Shown here piece after piece: positions 36,956 through 46,519 of a DNA stretch of 64,000 bases. Under the pieces are notes generated by a model. That model was not told where the DNA came from and did not search any database. It saw only the letters and a program-made list of their open reading frames with translations. Positions within the stretch are counted from its first letter, which is position 1; each line of letters starts with the position of its first letter. The DNA lies in assembly GCF_016446285.1 (NCBI RefSeq), contig NZ_CP054140.1, positions 2,585,501-2,649,500 on the forward strand. Reading direction: 5' to 3'. Made by a program: the position numbers and the translations under genes. This stretch comes from Desulfobulbus oligotrophicus (GTDB lineage Bacteria > Desulfobacterota > Desulfobulbia > Desulfobulbales > Desulfobulbaceae).

Positions 36956-37399
36956 TCAGCCTGGATATTTCCCTTCAATGTAATCGATTAAATACTTATT
37001 TTCGACCTCACGTTTACTGATCTGTGCATTAACCACGTCACCAATGGATATAAGCCCAATGACCTCTTTTTTATCCATTATCGGAATATGACGTACACGA
37101 TTTTCTGTCATGACAGCTTGAATGTAATCAACTGTATCTTCATCTGAAGCACAGATAACGTTTTTAGTCATCACCTCTTTAACTTTCTGCAACGCACAAT
37201 TTTCGGTACACCCTTCGTGGATAGCTTTCAGAATATCGTTGGGAGATATTATGCCAACGAACTCATTACTATCGTTTAATACAACCAGAGAGCCGATTTT
37301 ATTACTAAAAAACTTTGCAGTTGCTGCCATCAGAGTAGCGTCTTCAGAGACAGTATAAACTTTACTCCCTTTTACCTTTAATATGTCCTTAATTTTCAT
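36956..37399 (-). CDS. CBS-pair domain protein
   Basis: 147 residues, essentially two CBS motifs: VYTVSEDATLMAATAKFFSNKIGSLVVLN with GIISPNDILKA, and VICASDEDTVDYIQAVMTENRVRHIPI with GLISIGDVVNA. CBS pairs bind adenosyl ligands and act as energy or redox sensors. No effector domain is attached. It stands 41 bases downstream of the nuoN stop, so it could be the last gene of the complex I transcript and act as an AMP/ATP- or NAD-responsive partner, but this is not shown by sequence. Confidence 0.88.
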   Translation of the reverse strand: MKIKDILKVKGSKVYTVSEDATLMAATAKFFSNKIGSLVVLNDSNEFVGIISPNDILKAIHEGCTENCALQKVKEVMTKNVICASDEDTVDYIQAVMTENRVRHIPIMDKKEVIGLISIGDVVNAQISKREVENKYLIDYIEGKYPG

Positions 37400-37440
37400 A
37401 GCTGTTAGTCTCGCAAGGGTAATCGGTTACACAACAAACA

Positions 37441-38859
37441 TCAGATCATGATCGGATACAGGCTGATCGCAAAAACACATACTACCAGTGCTAAGGTACA
37501 GGCCGGGGCAAAAGAAGACAGCACTGGTTCGTTAAATTGTTCCTCGGCATTATAAAAGTACATATTAACAATCAGCCGCAGATAGTACCAGATGGAGATT
37601 ATACTGCTCAGAATACCGAGTACAGCAAGAGTTACCTGGCCGGCATTTATGGCTGAGGTGATGATATAAAATTTCCCCATAAACCCTGCAGTCGGTGGTA
37701 TTCCTGCCATGGAAAGCAGAAAAACGGTAATTGCTGCGGCTGAATATGGACGGGACTGCGCCAGACCTTTAAAATCGTCAAAAGTCTTACGGGTTTCATT
37801 TGCCCCACCCAGATACGAAAGGGCACAAAAGATACCCAGTGTACCGGCAGCGTAGGCAGCAAGATAGTAGGCAATAACACTTCCTGTAAACTCTGTACTG
37901 CCAACGGCTACCAAAGCGATCAGCAGATAACCTGAATGCACGATTCCTGATGCTGCCAGCATACGTTTCAAGGACTGTTGTCCGATGGCGATCAGGTTAC
38001 CGGCAAACATAGTCAATACGGCAATATAAAACAGAAAAGTTATCCACTTTTGCTGCAGTGCACCGTCGGTGACAAGAAAATTGGCAAAGACTGCAAAGAT
38101 GGCGGTCTTTAAACCTGTGGCCATATAACCGGTAACAGGAACACTGGCACCATCATAGACATCAATCACCCAGGCATGAAAAGGAAAGGCTGCCGCTTTA
38201 AACAACAGTGCCACAAAGATGAAGAAGGCACCACCAATCATAAGCGGTGATTGTGTGAGGCCGACACTGGCAATATACTCACCGATCTTAACGAATTTGG
38301 TACTGCCGACCGCACCGTAGATCAAAGCACTTCCCATAGCCAGGAAGGTTCCGGCAAAGGCACCCAGGATAAGGTACTTAAGCACGGCTTCCGCGCTGAT
38401 CACATTATCACGATCGTAGCCGACAAGGATATAAATAGCTAAAGACATGATTTCAAGAGCGATAAAGATCGTAATCAGCTCTTGAGCCATTGTCAGGAGT
38501 AACATGCCGGCAGCAGCATATGCAATCAGGCAGTAGTATTCTGTACTGCAGAAATCGTTTTGCTTAAAATAACTTTGTGAGCTCAGAGCTGTAAAAAAAC
38601 CACAGGCAAGAATGATCAGGCCTGCAGCTTTTGAAAACTTGCTCGCCACTAGTATGCCACTGAAGATATCAGAAAAAAGAATGGTATCCCCTGCGATACA
38701 AGAGGTCACTTGCACCAGAAAGGCAAGGGCAAACAGTCCTGCAGTCACGAAAGCGGCAACTTCGTGTGAGAGCTTGTTGTATGTTGAGGCAATCATAAGG
38801 GTGATTGCCCCGACACCAACAACAATCAATGGCATCAATAGCATTAAATCGTTTGTCAT
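37441..38859 (-). CDS. nuoN: NADH-quinone oxidoreductase subunit N
   Basis: 472 residues, mostly membrane helices, an antiporter-like proton-pumping subunit. Conserved parts include the glutamate helix TIFIALEIMSLAIYILVGYDRD, lysines in AAAFPFHAWVIDVYDGA and KRMLAASGIVHSGYLLI, and GIPPTAGFMGKFYI. It is the last subunit gene of the nuo operon, 18 bases after nuoM. Confidence 0.95.
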   Translation of the reverse strand: MTNDLMLLMPLIVVGVGAITLMIASTYNKLSHEVAAFVTAGLFALAFLVQVTSCIAGDTILFSDIFSGILVASKFSKAAGLIILACGFFTALSSQSYFKQNDFCSTEYYCLIAYAAAGMLLLTMAQELITIFIALEIMSLAIYILVGYDRDNVISAEAVLKYLILGAFAGTFLAMGSALIYGAVGSTKFVKIGEYIASVGLTQSPLMIGGAFFIFVALLFKAAAFPFHAWVIDVYDGASVPVTGYMATGLKTAIFAVFANFLVTDGALQQKWITFLFYIAVLTMFAGNLIAIGQQSLKRMLAASGIVHSGYLLIALVAVGSTEFTGSVIAYYLAAYAAGTLGIFCALSYLGGANETRKTFDDFKGLAQSRPYSAAAITVFLLSMAGIPPTAGFMGKFYIITSAINAGQVTLAVLGILSSIISIWYYLRLIVNMYFYNAEEQFNEPVLSSFAPACTLALVVCVFAISLYPIMI

Positions 38860-38877
38860 GATTACAATCCGGGTCTA

Positions 38878-40395
38878 TTACTTTTCAGTTGTAAGCTCAA
38901 GTTTCAGGGCATTTTCTGCAGGTGCATGAGCTAGGGTGTGCGTCGGTTGATTAAATTGTAATGCTGTTGAAGGCGTAATTTTACTTAAAAACGGCTGGGG
39001 GTAGATACCCATAAGCAGGATCAGAACAATAACAGGCAAAAAGGTGAGGCCCTCTACCAGAGACAGATCTTTGAACTGTTCGGTACGAGGGTTACCTTTT
39101 TCAAAAAACACCCGCTGAAACAGCCACAACATATAACAAACACCTATAATCAATGTTGTACCAGTGAGGACTCCGATGATTGCATTGAATTTAATGGCTC
39201 CCAAAACGATCATGAACTCACCGATAAAGCCACTGGTTCCTGGAAGACCAACTGAAGCCAACATCGCAATAGCAAAGTAGACAGCAAACACCGGAGCCTT
39301 AGAAGCAATCCCACCGAAGTCACTGATTGTTCTCGTATTGGATCTTTCTTCAAGAATCCCCAGCAGTAAGAAGAGAACACCCGTACTGGTGGCGTGGGCG
39401 ATTATCTGATAAATACTTCCAGTAAGCGCCTGTATATTCATGCAGAATGCGCCAACTGCAATAACACCCATGTGGGATGCTGACGAAAATGCGAGCATTC
39501 GTTTAAAGTCCTTTTGCGCTATTGCCGCCAATCCACAGTACATCATCCCTATCACACCCAGATAGGTCAAAAGAAGGGCAAATCTGGCGAATTCATAGTC
39601 AAAGACAGGTATAACAAAACGTATAACTCCGTATACACCGATTTTGGCCATGATGGCAGAAAGCACAAAGGTGGTTGCTGTCGGAGCTTCTGTATAGGCA
39701 TCCGGCAGCCAGGTGTGAAACGGGAACAAGGGGATTTTGATCGCAAATGCAATCATGAACCCCAAAAAGGCAATTGCTGCAATTTCTCCTGTCAGGTTTA
39801 ACTGCGCCATTTTTTCCATGGAAAAATTCCATTCATTAAATTGCGCATGATAACTCACACCCAGATACACAATCGCAGCCAGCATGAGCAGTGAGCCGGC
39901 AATTGTATACAGAGTTATCTTAAGTGTGGCCGGTAGTCGTTTCGCCCCACCGTAGAGCCCAAGCATAAAGAAAACGGGCAGCAGCATGACTTCCCAGAAG
40001 ATGTAGAAGAGAATCATGTCTGCAGCACAGATTGCACCGGTCATGGCCCCTTGCACTATGAGAAGGTTGGCATAGTATCCCTTCTCTCTGGTCCCGAAAA
40101 TAAAGTAGACCATTGGGAGAAGAACAGATGCAGCCATCAGGATAAAAAGGCTTATTCCGTCTATCCCCAGGTAGTAGGAGATGCCAAGCGAAGTTATCCA
40201 GGGCACTTTTTCAACAAATTCGAGGTACCCTGTCGACTGGAATCCCGTATAGAGATCAAGGCTTAACACCAGTGCTGCTAAAGAAACAGCCATACCAGTG
40301 AACCGAGAGACGGTCCTACTTGCCGGTGAAACCAAGAGCAGTAGGCCTGCGACTATGGGCAGGAAGATAATTACGGAAAGTACATGTTCGAACAT
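38878..40395 (-). CDS. nuoM: NADH-quinone oxidoreductase subunit M
   Basis: 505 residues, about 14 helices. Antiporter-like motifs: ILFYIFWEVMLLPVFFMLGLYGG with its functional Glu, KIPLFPFHTWLPDAYTEAPT, KRMLAFSSASHMG and LPGTSGFIGEFMI. It pumps protons in the distal membrane arm. It follows nuoL by 12 bases. Confidence 0.96.
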   Translation of the reverse strand: MFEHVLSVIIFLPIVAGLLLLVSPASRTVSRFTGMAVSLAALVLSLDLYTGFQSTGYLEFVEKVPWITSLGISYYLGIDGISLFILMAASVLLPMVYFIFGTREKGYYANLLIVQGAMTGAICAADMILFYIFWEVMLLPVFFMLGLYGGAKRLPATLKITLYTIAGSLLMLAAIVYLGVSYHAQFNEWNFSMEKMAQLNLTGEIAAIAFLGFMIAFAIKIPLFPFHTWLPDAYTEAPTATTFVLSAIMAKIGVYGVIRFVIPVFDYEFARFALLLTYLGVIGMMYCGLAAIAQKDFKRMLAFSSASHMGVIAVGAFCMNIQALTGSIYQIIAHATSTGVLFLLLGILEERSNTRTISDFGGIASKAPVFAVYFAIAMLASVGLPGTSGFIGEFMIVLGAIKFNAIIGVLTGTTLIIGVCYMLWLFQRVFFEKGNPRTEQFKDLSLVEGLTFLPVIVLILLMGIYPQPFLSKITPSTALQFNQPTHTLAHAPAENALKLELTTEK

Positions 40396-40407
40396 TCTCT
40401 CACCCTA

Positions 40408-42321
40408 TCAGTTCAACGATTGAGAAAGTACTAGGCTCATAATACTTAATCCTAGGACCATGTAGATCGCATAGACCCGGACATAGCCAACCTGCAAGAC
40501 CTTGAAAGCCGCCCCAAGTAACATATACAGTTTAGATACACTTTTGACGGGGGCATCGGTGACATTCGGTTCGATCATATTCCAGATAACGGCACCAATA
40601 GCCTTGTACGGGCGAACAATGACTCTATCATAGAGTTCATCGACATAAAATTTATGGTAGGCAAAACTTGCGAACCCTTTAAAGGAAGGTTCCGCAGCGC
40701 CATGTGCAAATCTGTTGTAGGCTATCTTAATACCAATGGCGAAAGCAATAACACTTGCAGCAATAACAAACATTTCAAGTCCGACACTGCTCGGAGCATG
40801 CTGTTCGGTGAGGCTGGGAGCAAGCCAGTGTGAGATAATCTGATCACCTCCAAAGATGGAGGGCAGGTTAAGAAAGCCTGCAAACAGGGCACCGACAGCG
40901 AGAATGATAAGCGGGACAGTCATTACAGCGGGCGACTCCTGAGCATGTTCGTACGCTTCAACGTCTCGCGGCTCGCCATGAAACACCACAAAGATCATCC
41001 GGAAAGTATAGTAAGCGGTCATCCCGGCCACCAACAGTCCTATCGCCCAGATGCCAAAATGTCCTGTTGCCAATGCACTGTAGAGAATTTCGTCCTTACT
41101 GAAGAAACCGGAAAATGGTGGACAACCTGCAAGAGCCAGGGACCCTATCAGCATGGTGATATAGGTTTTAGGCATCTTAGCTTTCAGGCCCCCCATCTTC
41201 CAGATATTCTGTTCATGATGCAGGGCATAAATAACAGAACCTGCTCCAAGAAAAAGCAAGGCTTTGAAAAAAGCATGCGTGAAAACATGAAATATTCCGG
41301 CAGAATAGGCAGCCACCCCTACTCCTGCAAACATGTAACCCAACTGGCTCACGGTCGAGTAGGCCAGAATTTTCTTGATATCGTCTTGAAACATACCGAA
41401 AATCGCAGCTAAAAGAGCTGTCAGTATACCGACCCAGGCGATGATGTTGCCGGCTATCTCAACACCTGCATAGAGGAAACTGAAGCGGGCAACCATATAG
41501 ACGCCGGCAGTGACCATTGTTGCGGCATGAATAAGAGCAGAGACCGGGGTTGGACCGGCCATTGCATCAGGCAACCACACATAAAGCGGTATTTGAGCTG
41601 ATTTACCGGTTGCACCGATAAAAAGAAGCAGACAAACCGTTAAGGCGATGGCCGGCTCAAGGTTGTGAACGTTGGCTTTTAAAGAGAGATAATCAAACCC
41701 GCTTGCCCCAATTCCCCAGAAGAGGAAACACATACCAAGAACAAAGCCAAGGTCGCCGATACGGTTGACGATGAACGCCTTGTTTCCGGCAAGAACATTT
41801 TCGCGATCTTCGTTGTAGTAGCTGATAAGGAGATAGGAACAGAGCCCCACACCTTCCCAGCCGATGAACATGACCACAGGACCGTCCCCAAGAACCAGGA
41901 TAATCATGCAGCCGAGGAACAGATTCATATAGGCGAAGAATTTCCCGTAACTTTTATCGCCACCCATGTAACCGATCGAGTAAATGTGGATGAGTGAACC
42001 GACAAACGTTACAAATAACAGCATGAGGCAGCTTAACGGATCACCGAGAAACCCCATGTTCACATGAAGATCCCCCACGCTAAACCATGTGAAGGCATTA
42101 TAAACCAGTAGACGGGATGCCTCAGGCATTGCCCTCAGCGCCACCCATACTTTCAAAGCCAGGACAAAGGAGAGAACCGGGCCGATACAAGCCAGGAGGC
42201 CGTATATTTTTTCTGCCACCTTAATACGGTTGCATGTGAAAACATGCAACAATCCAATGAACACCGCTCCCAGTAACGGAAAGAGCGGAATAAGTCCCAA
42301 ATAGTTTACACTTTGTTCCAT
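40408..42321 (-). CDS. nuoL: NADH-quinone oxidoreductase subunit L
   Basis: 637 residues, full length including the long lateral helix and C-terminal membrane segment. Motifs: MFIGWEGVGLCSYLLISYY, KSAQIPLYVWLPDAMAGPTPVSALIHAATMVTAGVYM, KKILAYSTVSQLGYMF, PPFSGFFSKDEIL. It is the distal proton-pumping subunit, and its lateral helix couples the membrane arm. It follows nuoK by 4 bases. Confidence 0.96.
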   Translation of the reverse strand: MEQSVNYLGLIPLFPLLGAVFIGLLHVFTCNRIKVAEKIYGLLACIGPVLSFVLALKVWVALRAMPEASRLLVYNAFTWFSVGDLHVNMGFLGDPLSCLMLLFVTFVGSLIHIYSIGYMGGDKSYGKFFAYMNLFLGCMIILVLGDGPVVMFIGWEGVGLCSYLLISYYNEDRENVLAGNKAFIVNRIGDLGFVLGMCFLFWGIGASGFDYLSLKANVHNLEPAIALTVCLLLFIGATGKSAQIPLYVWLPDAMAGPTPVSALIHAATMVTAGVYMVARFSFLYAGVEIAGNIIAWVGILTALLAAIFGMFQDDIKKILAYSTVSQLGYMFAGVGVAAYSAGIFHVFTHAFFKALLFLGAGSVIYALHHEQNIWKMGGLKAKMPKTYITMLIGSLALAGCPPFSGFFSKDEILYSALATGHFGIWAIGLLVAGMTAYYTFRMIFVVFHGEPRDVEAYEHAQESPAVMTVPLIILAVGALFAGFLNLPSIFGGDQIISHWLAPSLTEQHAPSSVGLEMFVIAASVIAFAIGIKIAYNRFAHGAAEPSFKGFASFAYHKFYVDELYDRVIVRPYKAIGAVIWNMIEPNVTDAPVKSVSKLYMLLGAAFKVLQVGYVRVYAIYMVLGLSIMSLVLSQSLN

Positions 42322-42325
42322 GGAT

Positions 42326-42622
42326 TCACCCTTTGAGTAAACTGAACACGTTAGTGTCGAGTTTGCTTCTGTGTTTGTGCAGTAAAATAACTACGGCCAA
42401 TGCTAAGGCAGCCTCGGCTGCGGCAACTGCCATCACCATCATAGCGAGCACGTGACCTTCCATACTCTCGTGCATGCGTGAAAAGGCAATAAATACAAGG
42501 TTGGCAGCATTCAGCATCAGCTCAACAGACATAAACACTGTGAACACATTCCGTCTGGCAACGATGCCGACTATACCAAGACAAAAGAGAATAATGCTTA
42601 AGTATAAGTAACTATGCATCAT
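42326..42622 (-). CDS. nuoK: NADH-quinone oxidoreductase subunit K
   Basis: 98 residues, three helices. The two functional glutamates are in [14 protein letters not shown] and [13 protein letters not shown], as in E. coli NuoK. ATG at 42622 overlaps the nuoJ stop by 4 bases. Confidence 0.95.
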   Translation of the reverse strand: MMHSYLYLSIILFCLGIVGIVARRNVFTVFMSVELMLNAANLVFIAFSRMHESMEGHVLAMMVMAVAAAEAALALAVVILLHKHRSKLDTNVFSLLKG

Positions 42623-43128
42623 CTTTTGATCCCCCTCTTCCCTGCTAAGATGACAGCGCCAATCAAGGAGACCAGCAACAGTAACGAAATGATCTCAAAC
42701 GGAACAAGCCATTCTCGAAAGAGCAGCTGACCAACTTCTTTTGCACCACCAAAATTATTTCCGACGATCGAGGTCGAATGCTCCGGCAAACTACGGACGA
42801 TTTTTGCGAGGAACAAACCTATCGGAAGAACAACCACACCGCCTCCAAGTGTATAGAGCAGTCTGTTTTCTTCCTTTGGGAGGTCTTCATCCTGAATGTT
42901 CAAAAACATTATGATAAAGACAATCATTGACATGATCGCGCCTGCGTACACGATGAGTTGCAGTGCAAAGATCAATTTTGCAGAAAGCAACGCATAGAGG
43001 CCGGCCAAGGAGATAAGAGTAACGACAAAGCTCATAGCTCCGTTCATCGGGTGACGAAATAAGATCAGGCCAACCGCACCCAAGACCGCCAAAATGGCAA
43101 AAATTAGAAAAAGCCCACCGGCAAACAT
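42619..43128 (-). CDS. nuoJ: NADH-quinone oxidoreductase subunit J
   Basis: 169 residues from the ATG at 43128 ([15 protein letters not shown]), which lies 4 bases after the nuoI stop. A frame starting at 43173 would overlap nuoI. It has five predicted helices, the third with the conserved [22 protein letters not shown], and an acidic loop. It contributes to the proton channel near the quinone site. It overlaps nuoK by 4 bases. Confidence 0.93.
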   Translation of the reverse strand: MFAGGLFLIFAILAVLGAVGLILFRHPMNGAMSFVVTLISLAGLYALLSAKLIFALQLIVYAGAIMSMIVFIIMFLNIQDEDLPKEENRLLYTLGGGVVVLPIGLFLAKIVRSLPEHSTSIVGNNFGGAKEVGQLLFREWLVPFEIISLLLLVSLIGAVILAGKRGIKR

Positions 43129-43132
43129 GGTA

Positions 43133-43657
43133 TCAAGCGCCCCCTTTTTTGTACTCTTCTTCGGTAAATGCACCTGGTGTCGCTAGGAGTGCATCGAGTC
43201 TCATTACGAAGGATTCCCGTTCCTGTCCAGTGACTGAAAAAATACCTGTATCCATACGGATAGCGTCTTTAGGACAAGCCTCCACGCAAAACCCGCAGTA
43301 GATACATTCCAGCAGATCGATTTCAAATCGAACCGGCATTTTTTCACTCCTGCCATCAAACCGTTCACCTGCTTCAATCATGATACAGTTGGCAGGGCAG
43401 TTCGTTTGACACAGAAAACAGGCAACACATTTCATGGTTCCGTCTTCATGTGTTGTCAATCTGTGACGACCACGCCAGCGTGGTGTGATCTCGGGTTTAA
43501 TCTCTGGATAATGACGAACGTAAAGCTTGGAATTATCAAGGAAATTGGTGATAAAATGTCGGAATGTCACTGCCATTCCCTTGAAAATCTCAACCAGGTA
43601 CAGCCGCTCGTAAAAATCCTTGCCTTTTCGCTCTAGTATTTTTGCTTTTCCACTCAT
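43133..43657 (-). CDS. nuoI: NADH-quinone oxidoreductase subunit I
   Basis: 174 residues. Two [4Fe-4S] motifs, CVACFLCQTNCPANCI and CIYCGFCVEACPKDAI, carry clusters N6a and N6b. The N-terminal amphipathic helix docks to the membrane arm. It is 13 bases after nuoH and 4 before nuoJ. Confidence 0.95.
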   Translation of the reverse strand: MSGKAKILERKGKDFYERLYLVEIFKGMAVTFRHFITNFLDNSKLYVRHYPEIKPEITPRWRGRHRLTTHEDGTMKCVACFLCQTNCPANCIMIEAGERFDGRSEKMPVRFEIDLLECIYCGFCVEACPKDAIRMDTGIFSVTGQERESFVMRLDALLATPGAFTEEEYKKGGA

Positions 43658-43670
43658 TGCAAACCCTCAA

Positions 43671-44954
43671 TCAGCTCAATGCAACAACAACTGCACTGGT
43701 TACAAAGATATTCAGCAGAGACAGTGGCAACAACGTTTGCCAGCCTAGTCTCTGAAGTTGATCATATCTGAAGCGAGGCAAAGTCCATCGAACCCATACG
43801 TAGACAAAACACATTATGGTTGTTTTGATCAGAAAGGTAGCGATCTGTAACAATGCCACAAGGATATTTGCTGCAGCGCCGGCAGAGAGGACCATAAAGA
43901 ACAGCAAGAGCACTTCAATGCCACCAACAACAATCCAAAGTAATTTTGTGTATACAGCAGTTTCACGGATGTTCGGATCATCGGCCATTGCATAGGGCCG
44001 TTTATTATTTTTCTGCATCCATAATGAAAACAGAAAGGCAAAAGCCGGGACAATCAGCATAAGTAAAAAGCTGACAATGCCTGCATGATTCACCAGTGTC
44101 TCCGTCGTAAACCATGGAATCTGGTAACCGCCAAAATAAAGGGTTACGATGATGGCACTGGATGTGAACATGGCAACGTATTCACCCATGAAAAACATCC
44201 CGAATTTCATTGAGCTGTACTCAACATGAAAACCTGCAACCAGTTCACTTTCACCTTCAGCAAAATCAAAAGGGATTCGGTTTGACTCTGCAAAAGCTGC
44301 TACAATGAAAATAATTGCCCCTAAAGGTTGAAGAACTATGCCCCACATCGGGATAAAACCAAACAGCAATTGCCCCTGATACTGGGTGATTTCCGTCAGA
44401 TTAACAGTGCCATAGACAATCAGTGCACTGATAACAGCCAGAACCAGTGGTATTTCATAACTGATCACCTGTGCGGCTGCACGGAGCCCCCCTAACATTC
44501 CATATTTGTTATGGGAGGACCATCCGGCCAGGATGATGCCGTAGACCGCGAAACCGGCTATAGCCAGGAACCACAGGATCCCCAGATCCGTTGGAATAGC
44601 CTGCATAATGTACTGTTTGCCATTAATAACAAGGATGTCAGCAAAGGGAATGGCAGCAAAGGAGAGCAGAGATATGAAGAAGACAATGACCGGTGCCAGT
44701 ACAAAGTAAAATCGGTGTCTGACATGATCGGGAATGATATCTTCTTTGGTTATCAGTTTTATTGCGTCTGCGAGGTTCTGGACAAGACCTGCAGCTCGAA
44801 AACCGAAGATATTTGCCCGGTTGGGGCCGGATCTATCTTGAATAAAGCCGGCACCTCGCCGCTCCATCCAGACGAGCACCGCAATAAAACAGAGCGGGAC
44901 TAAAGCTCCGAAGGCAACTCTTAAGACTAAAAGGAGAATATCAAGCTGCGACAT
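43671..44954 (-). CDS. nuoH: NADH-quinone oxidoreductase subunit H
   Basis: 427 residues, about 80-100 longer than E. coli NuoH. Conserved parts: ERRGAGFIQDRSGPNRA, AESNRIPFDFAEGESELVAGFHVEYSSMKF (loop with glutamates at the quinone site) and VWVRWTLPRFRYDQL. The extra length sits near residues 300-360, with LWMQKNNKRPYAMADDP and an added membrane segment. Such long NuoH forms occur in several deltaproteobacteria. Its start overlaps the nuoG stop by 14 bases. Confidence 0.94.
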   Translation of the reverse strand: MSQLDILLLVLRVAFGALVPLCFIAVLVWMERRGAGFIQDRSGPNRANIFGFRAAGLVQNLADAIKLITKEDIIPDHVRHRFYFVLAPVIVFFISLLSFAAIPFADILVINGKQYIMQAIPTDLGILWFLAIAGFAVYGIILAGWSSHNKYGMLGGLRAAAQVISYEIPLVLAVISALIVYGTVNLTEITQYQGQLLFGFIPMWGIVLQPLGAIIFIVAAFAESNRIPFDFAEGESELVAGFHVEYSSMKFGMFFMGEYVAMFTSSAIIVTLYFGGYQIPWFTTETLVNHAGIVSFLLMLIVPAFAFLFSLWMQKNNKRPYAMADDPNIRETAVYTKLLWIVVGGIEVLLLFFMVLSAGAAANILVALLQIATFLIKTTIMCFVYVWVRWTLPRFRYDQLQRLGWQTLLPLSLLNIFVTSAVVVALS

Positions 44955-46503
44955 GGGCGACCTCGTTTTCAGTTAATGCGATCCCATCACCGGGGACCTG
45001 ATCCAAATCTATATCCTTTAACTTCGGCACGTTGGCTTGCAGTCCTTCACGGGCCTCCTGATGAGAAACAATCCCCCCCCCCAGCATGTTGATGGCTGCT
45101 ATCATGGACGGCATCGGCTCATTTTTAATGACTGCCGCATCATAACGCTGCAATCGGCCATCACAGTTGATAATGCTTCCACTATCCTCACTGAAAGAAG
45201 CGACCGGTAACTTTATCGAGGCCTTGGTAACGAAATCGTTTTGCCGGCTGCCGACAGTTATCAGCTTAACCTGACCCAACAGTTGATCGAGGTCGGTCTG
45301 CGGTAACGAGAGGCTGAGATCGTTATCAAAACTCAGCAAAAGATCAGCGCCGGCCACGGCGGTATCGAATCCGGCTCTTGTATCATCAATTCCCAGCAGG
45401 TGAAAGGTTGCCCGGTTTGCTGATTTATCGTCTTGAATCAAAAAGTCGTCACCATCGCCATTCTTAATGTAGCCATCACTAAAACCACTGACCTGGGCAT
45501 TGATAGTTCCGGCAAACTGCTGCAACGCATACATCTGTTCCAAAGACGCATTTGGTGAAACAAGTATCACAGTTTTTGCAGCTTGACTAAGCTCCCGTCG
45601 CACCGCCTCGACCGCCTCATTGAAACCAGTCTCACGTTTATCGATCATGGCACCCAGGAGACGGTTATCATTTTCCAACTTGTAGGTCATCCGGCCATCA
45701 TCGCACATAAAGTACCCATTGACCTTCTCGTTATGACGCGGCCTGAATCGGTAAATGATGTCATCTTTGTATTTTTCACGGTTGTGATCGATAAAGATAT
45801 TACACCCTTTACTGCAACCATGACAGATAGATGGACTTTTTGTCAAAAACCAGACGCGCTGCTTGAACCGGAAGTCTTGACTGGTCATCGCACCAACCGG
45901 GCAAAGATCAACAACATTTAAAGCATAGCGGTTATTGAGCGGTCGCCCGGGGAAAATCTCCACGCGTGCATAATCAGTGCGATTGACAATGCCGAGTTCA
46001 CCGGTTTTCGTTATCAAACGGGTGAAACGTACACAACGAGCGCAAAGCACACAACGCTCCTGATCGTGAACAACCCCACAGCCAAAATCAAGTTTCTTTG
46101 ATTTCAGAACCTGCTTAACAGTCATGCGACTTGGCTGAGCATCATAGCGCATATAATAATCCTGCAGCTTGCACTCACCAGCCTGATCACAAACAGGACA
46201 GTCAATGGGATGGTTGATCAGTTCAAACTCCATGATGTCCTGCTGGATCTTTTTGATTTTCCCGGTATCCAGCTGAACTTTCATTCCTTCAGCAACACGC
46301 GTTTTGCATGCCGGTACCAACGGCGGTCGGCCGTCTTCAATACCAACCAGGCAGAGTCGACAGTTACCATCCGCTCCTAATGCAGGATGGTAGCAGAGAT
46401 GGGGAATTTCAATACCGATTGCACCTATGGCATCAATCAGATTTTTCCCTGACTCCACTTCAACTTCTTGACCATTAACAAACAGTTTTACCTTTTCAGC
46501 CAT
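44941..46503 (-). CDS. nuoG: NADH-quinone oxidoreductase subunit G (short form)
   Basis: 520 residues, shorter than the 700-900 of many NuoG proteins. The [2Fe-2S] ligands Cys37, Cys48, Cys51 and Cys66, His98/Cys102/Cys105/Cys111, the four-Cys cluster at 151-201 and CHGCSKGC near 230 are all present. The C-terminal part is only a reduced molybdopterin-oxidoreductase-like domain with no Mo site. NADH electrons pass through these clusters towards NuoB. Overlap with nuoH is 14 bases. The end (EVAHVAA) looks like a natural terminus. Confidence 0.93.
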   Translation of the reverse strand: MAEKVKLFVNGQEVEVESGKNLIDAIGAIGIEIPHLCYHPALGADGNCRLCLVGIEDGRPPLVPACKTRVAEGMKVQLDTGKIKKIQQDIMEFELINHPIDCPVCDQAGECKLQDYYMRYDAQPSRMTVKQVLKSKKLDFGCGVVHDQERCVLCARCVRFTRLITKTGELGIVNRTDYARVEIFPGRPLNNRYALNVVDLCPVGAMTSQDFRFKQRVWFLTKSPSICHGCSKGCNIFIDHNREKYKDDIIYRFRPRHNEKVNGYFMCDDGRMTYKLENDNRLLGAMIDKRETGFNEAVEAVRRELSQAAKTVILVSPNASLEQMYALQQFAGTINAQVSGFSDGYIKNGDGDDFLIQDDKSANRATFHLLGIDDTRAGFDTAVAGADLLLSFDNDLSLSLPQTDLDQLLGQVKLITVGSRQNDFVTKASIKLPVASFSEDSGSIINCDGRLQRYDAAVIKNEPMPSMIAAINMLGGGIVSHQEAREGLQANVPKLKDIDLDQVPGDGIALTENEVAHVAA

Positions 46504-46519
46504 GGTAACTCTATCCTCG

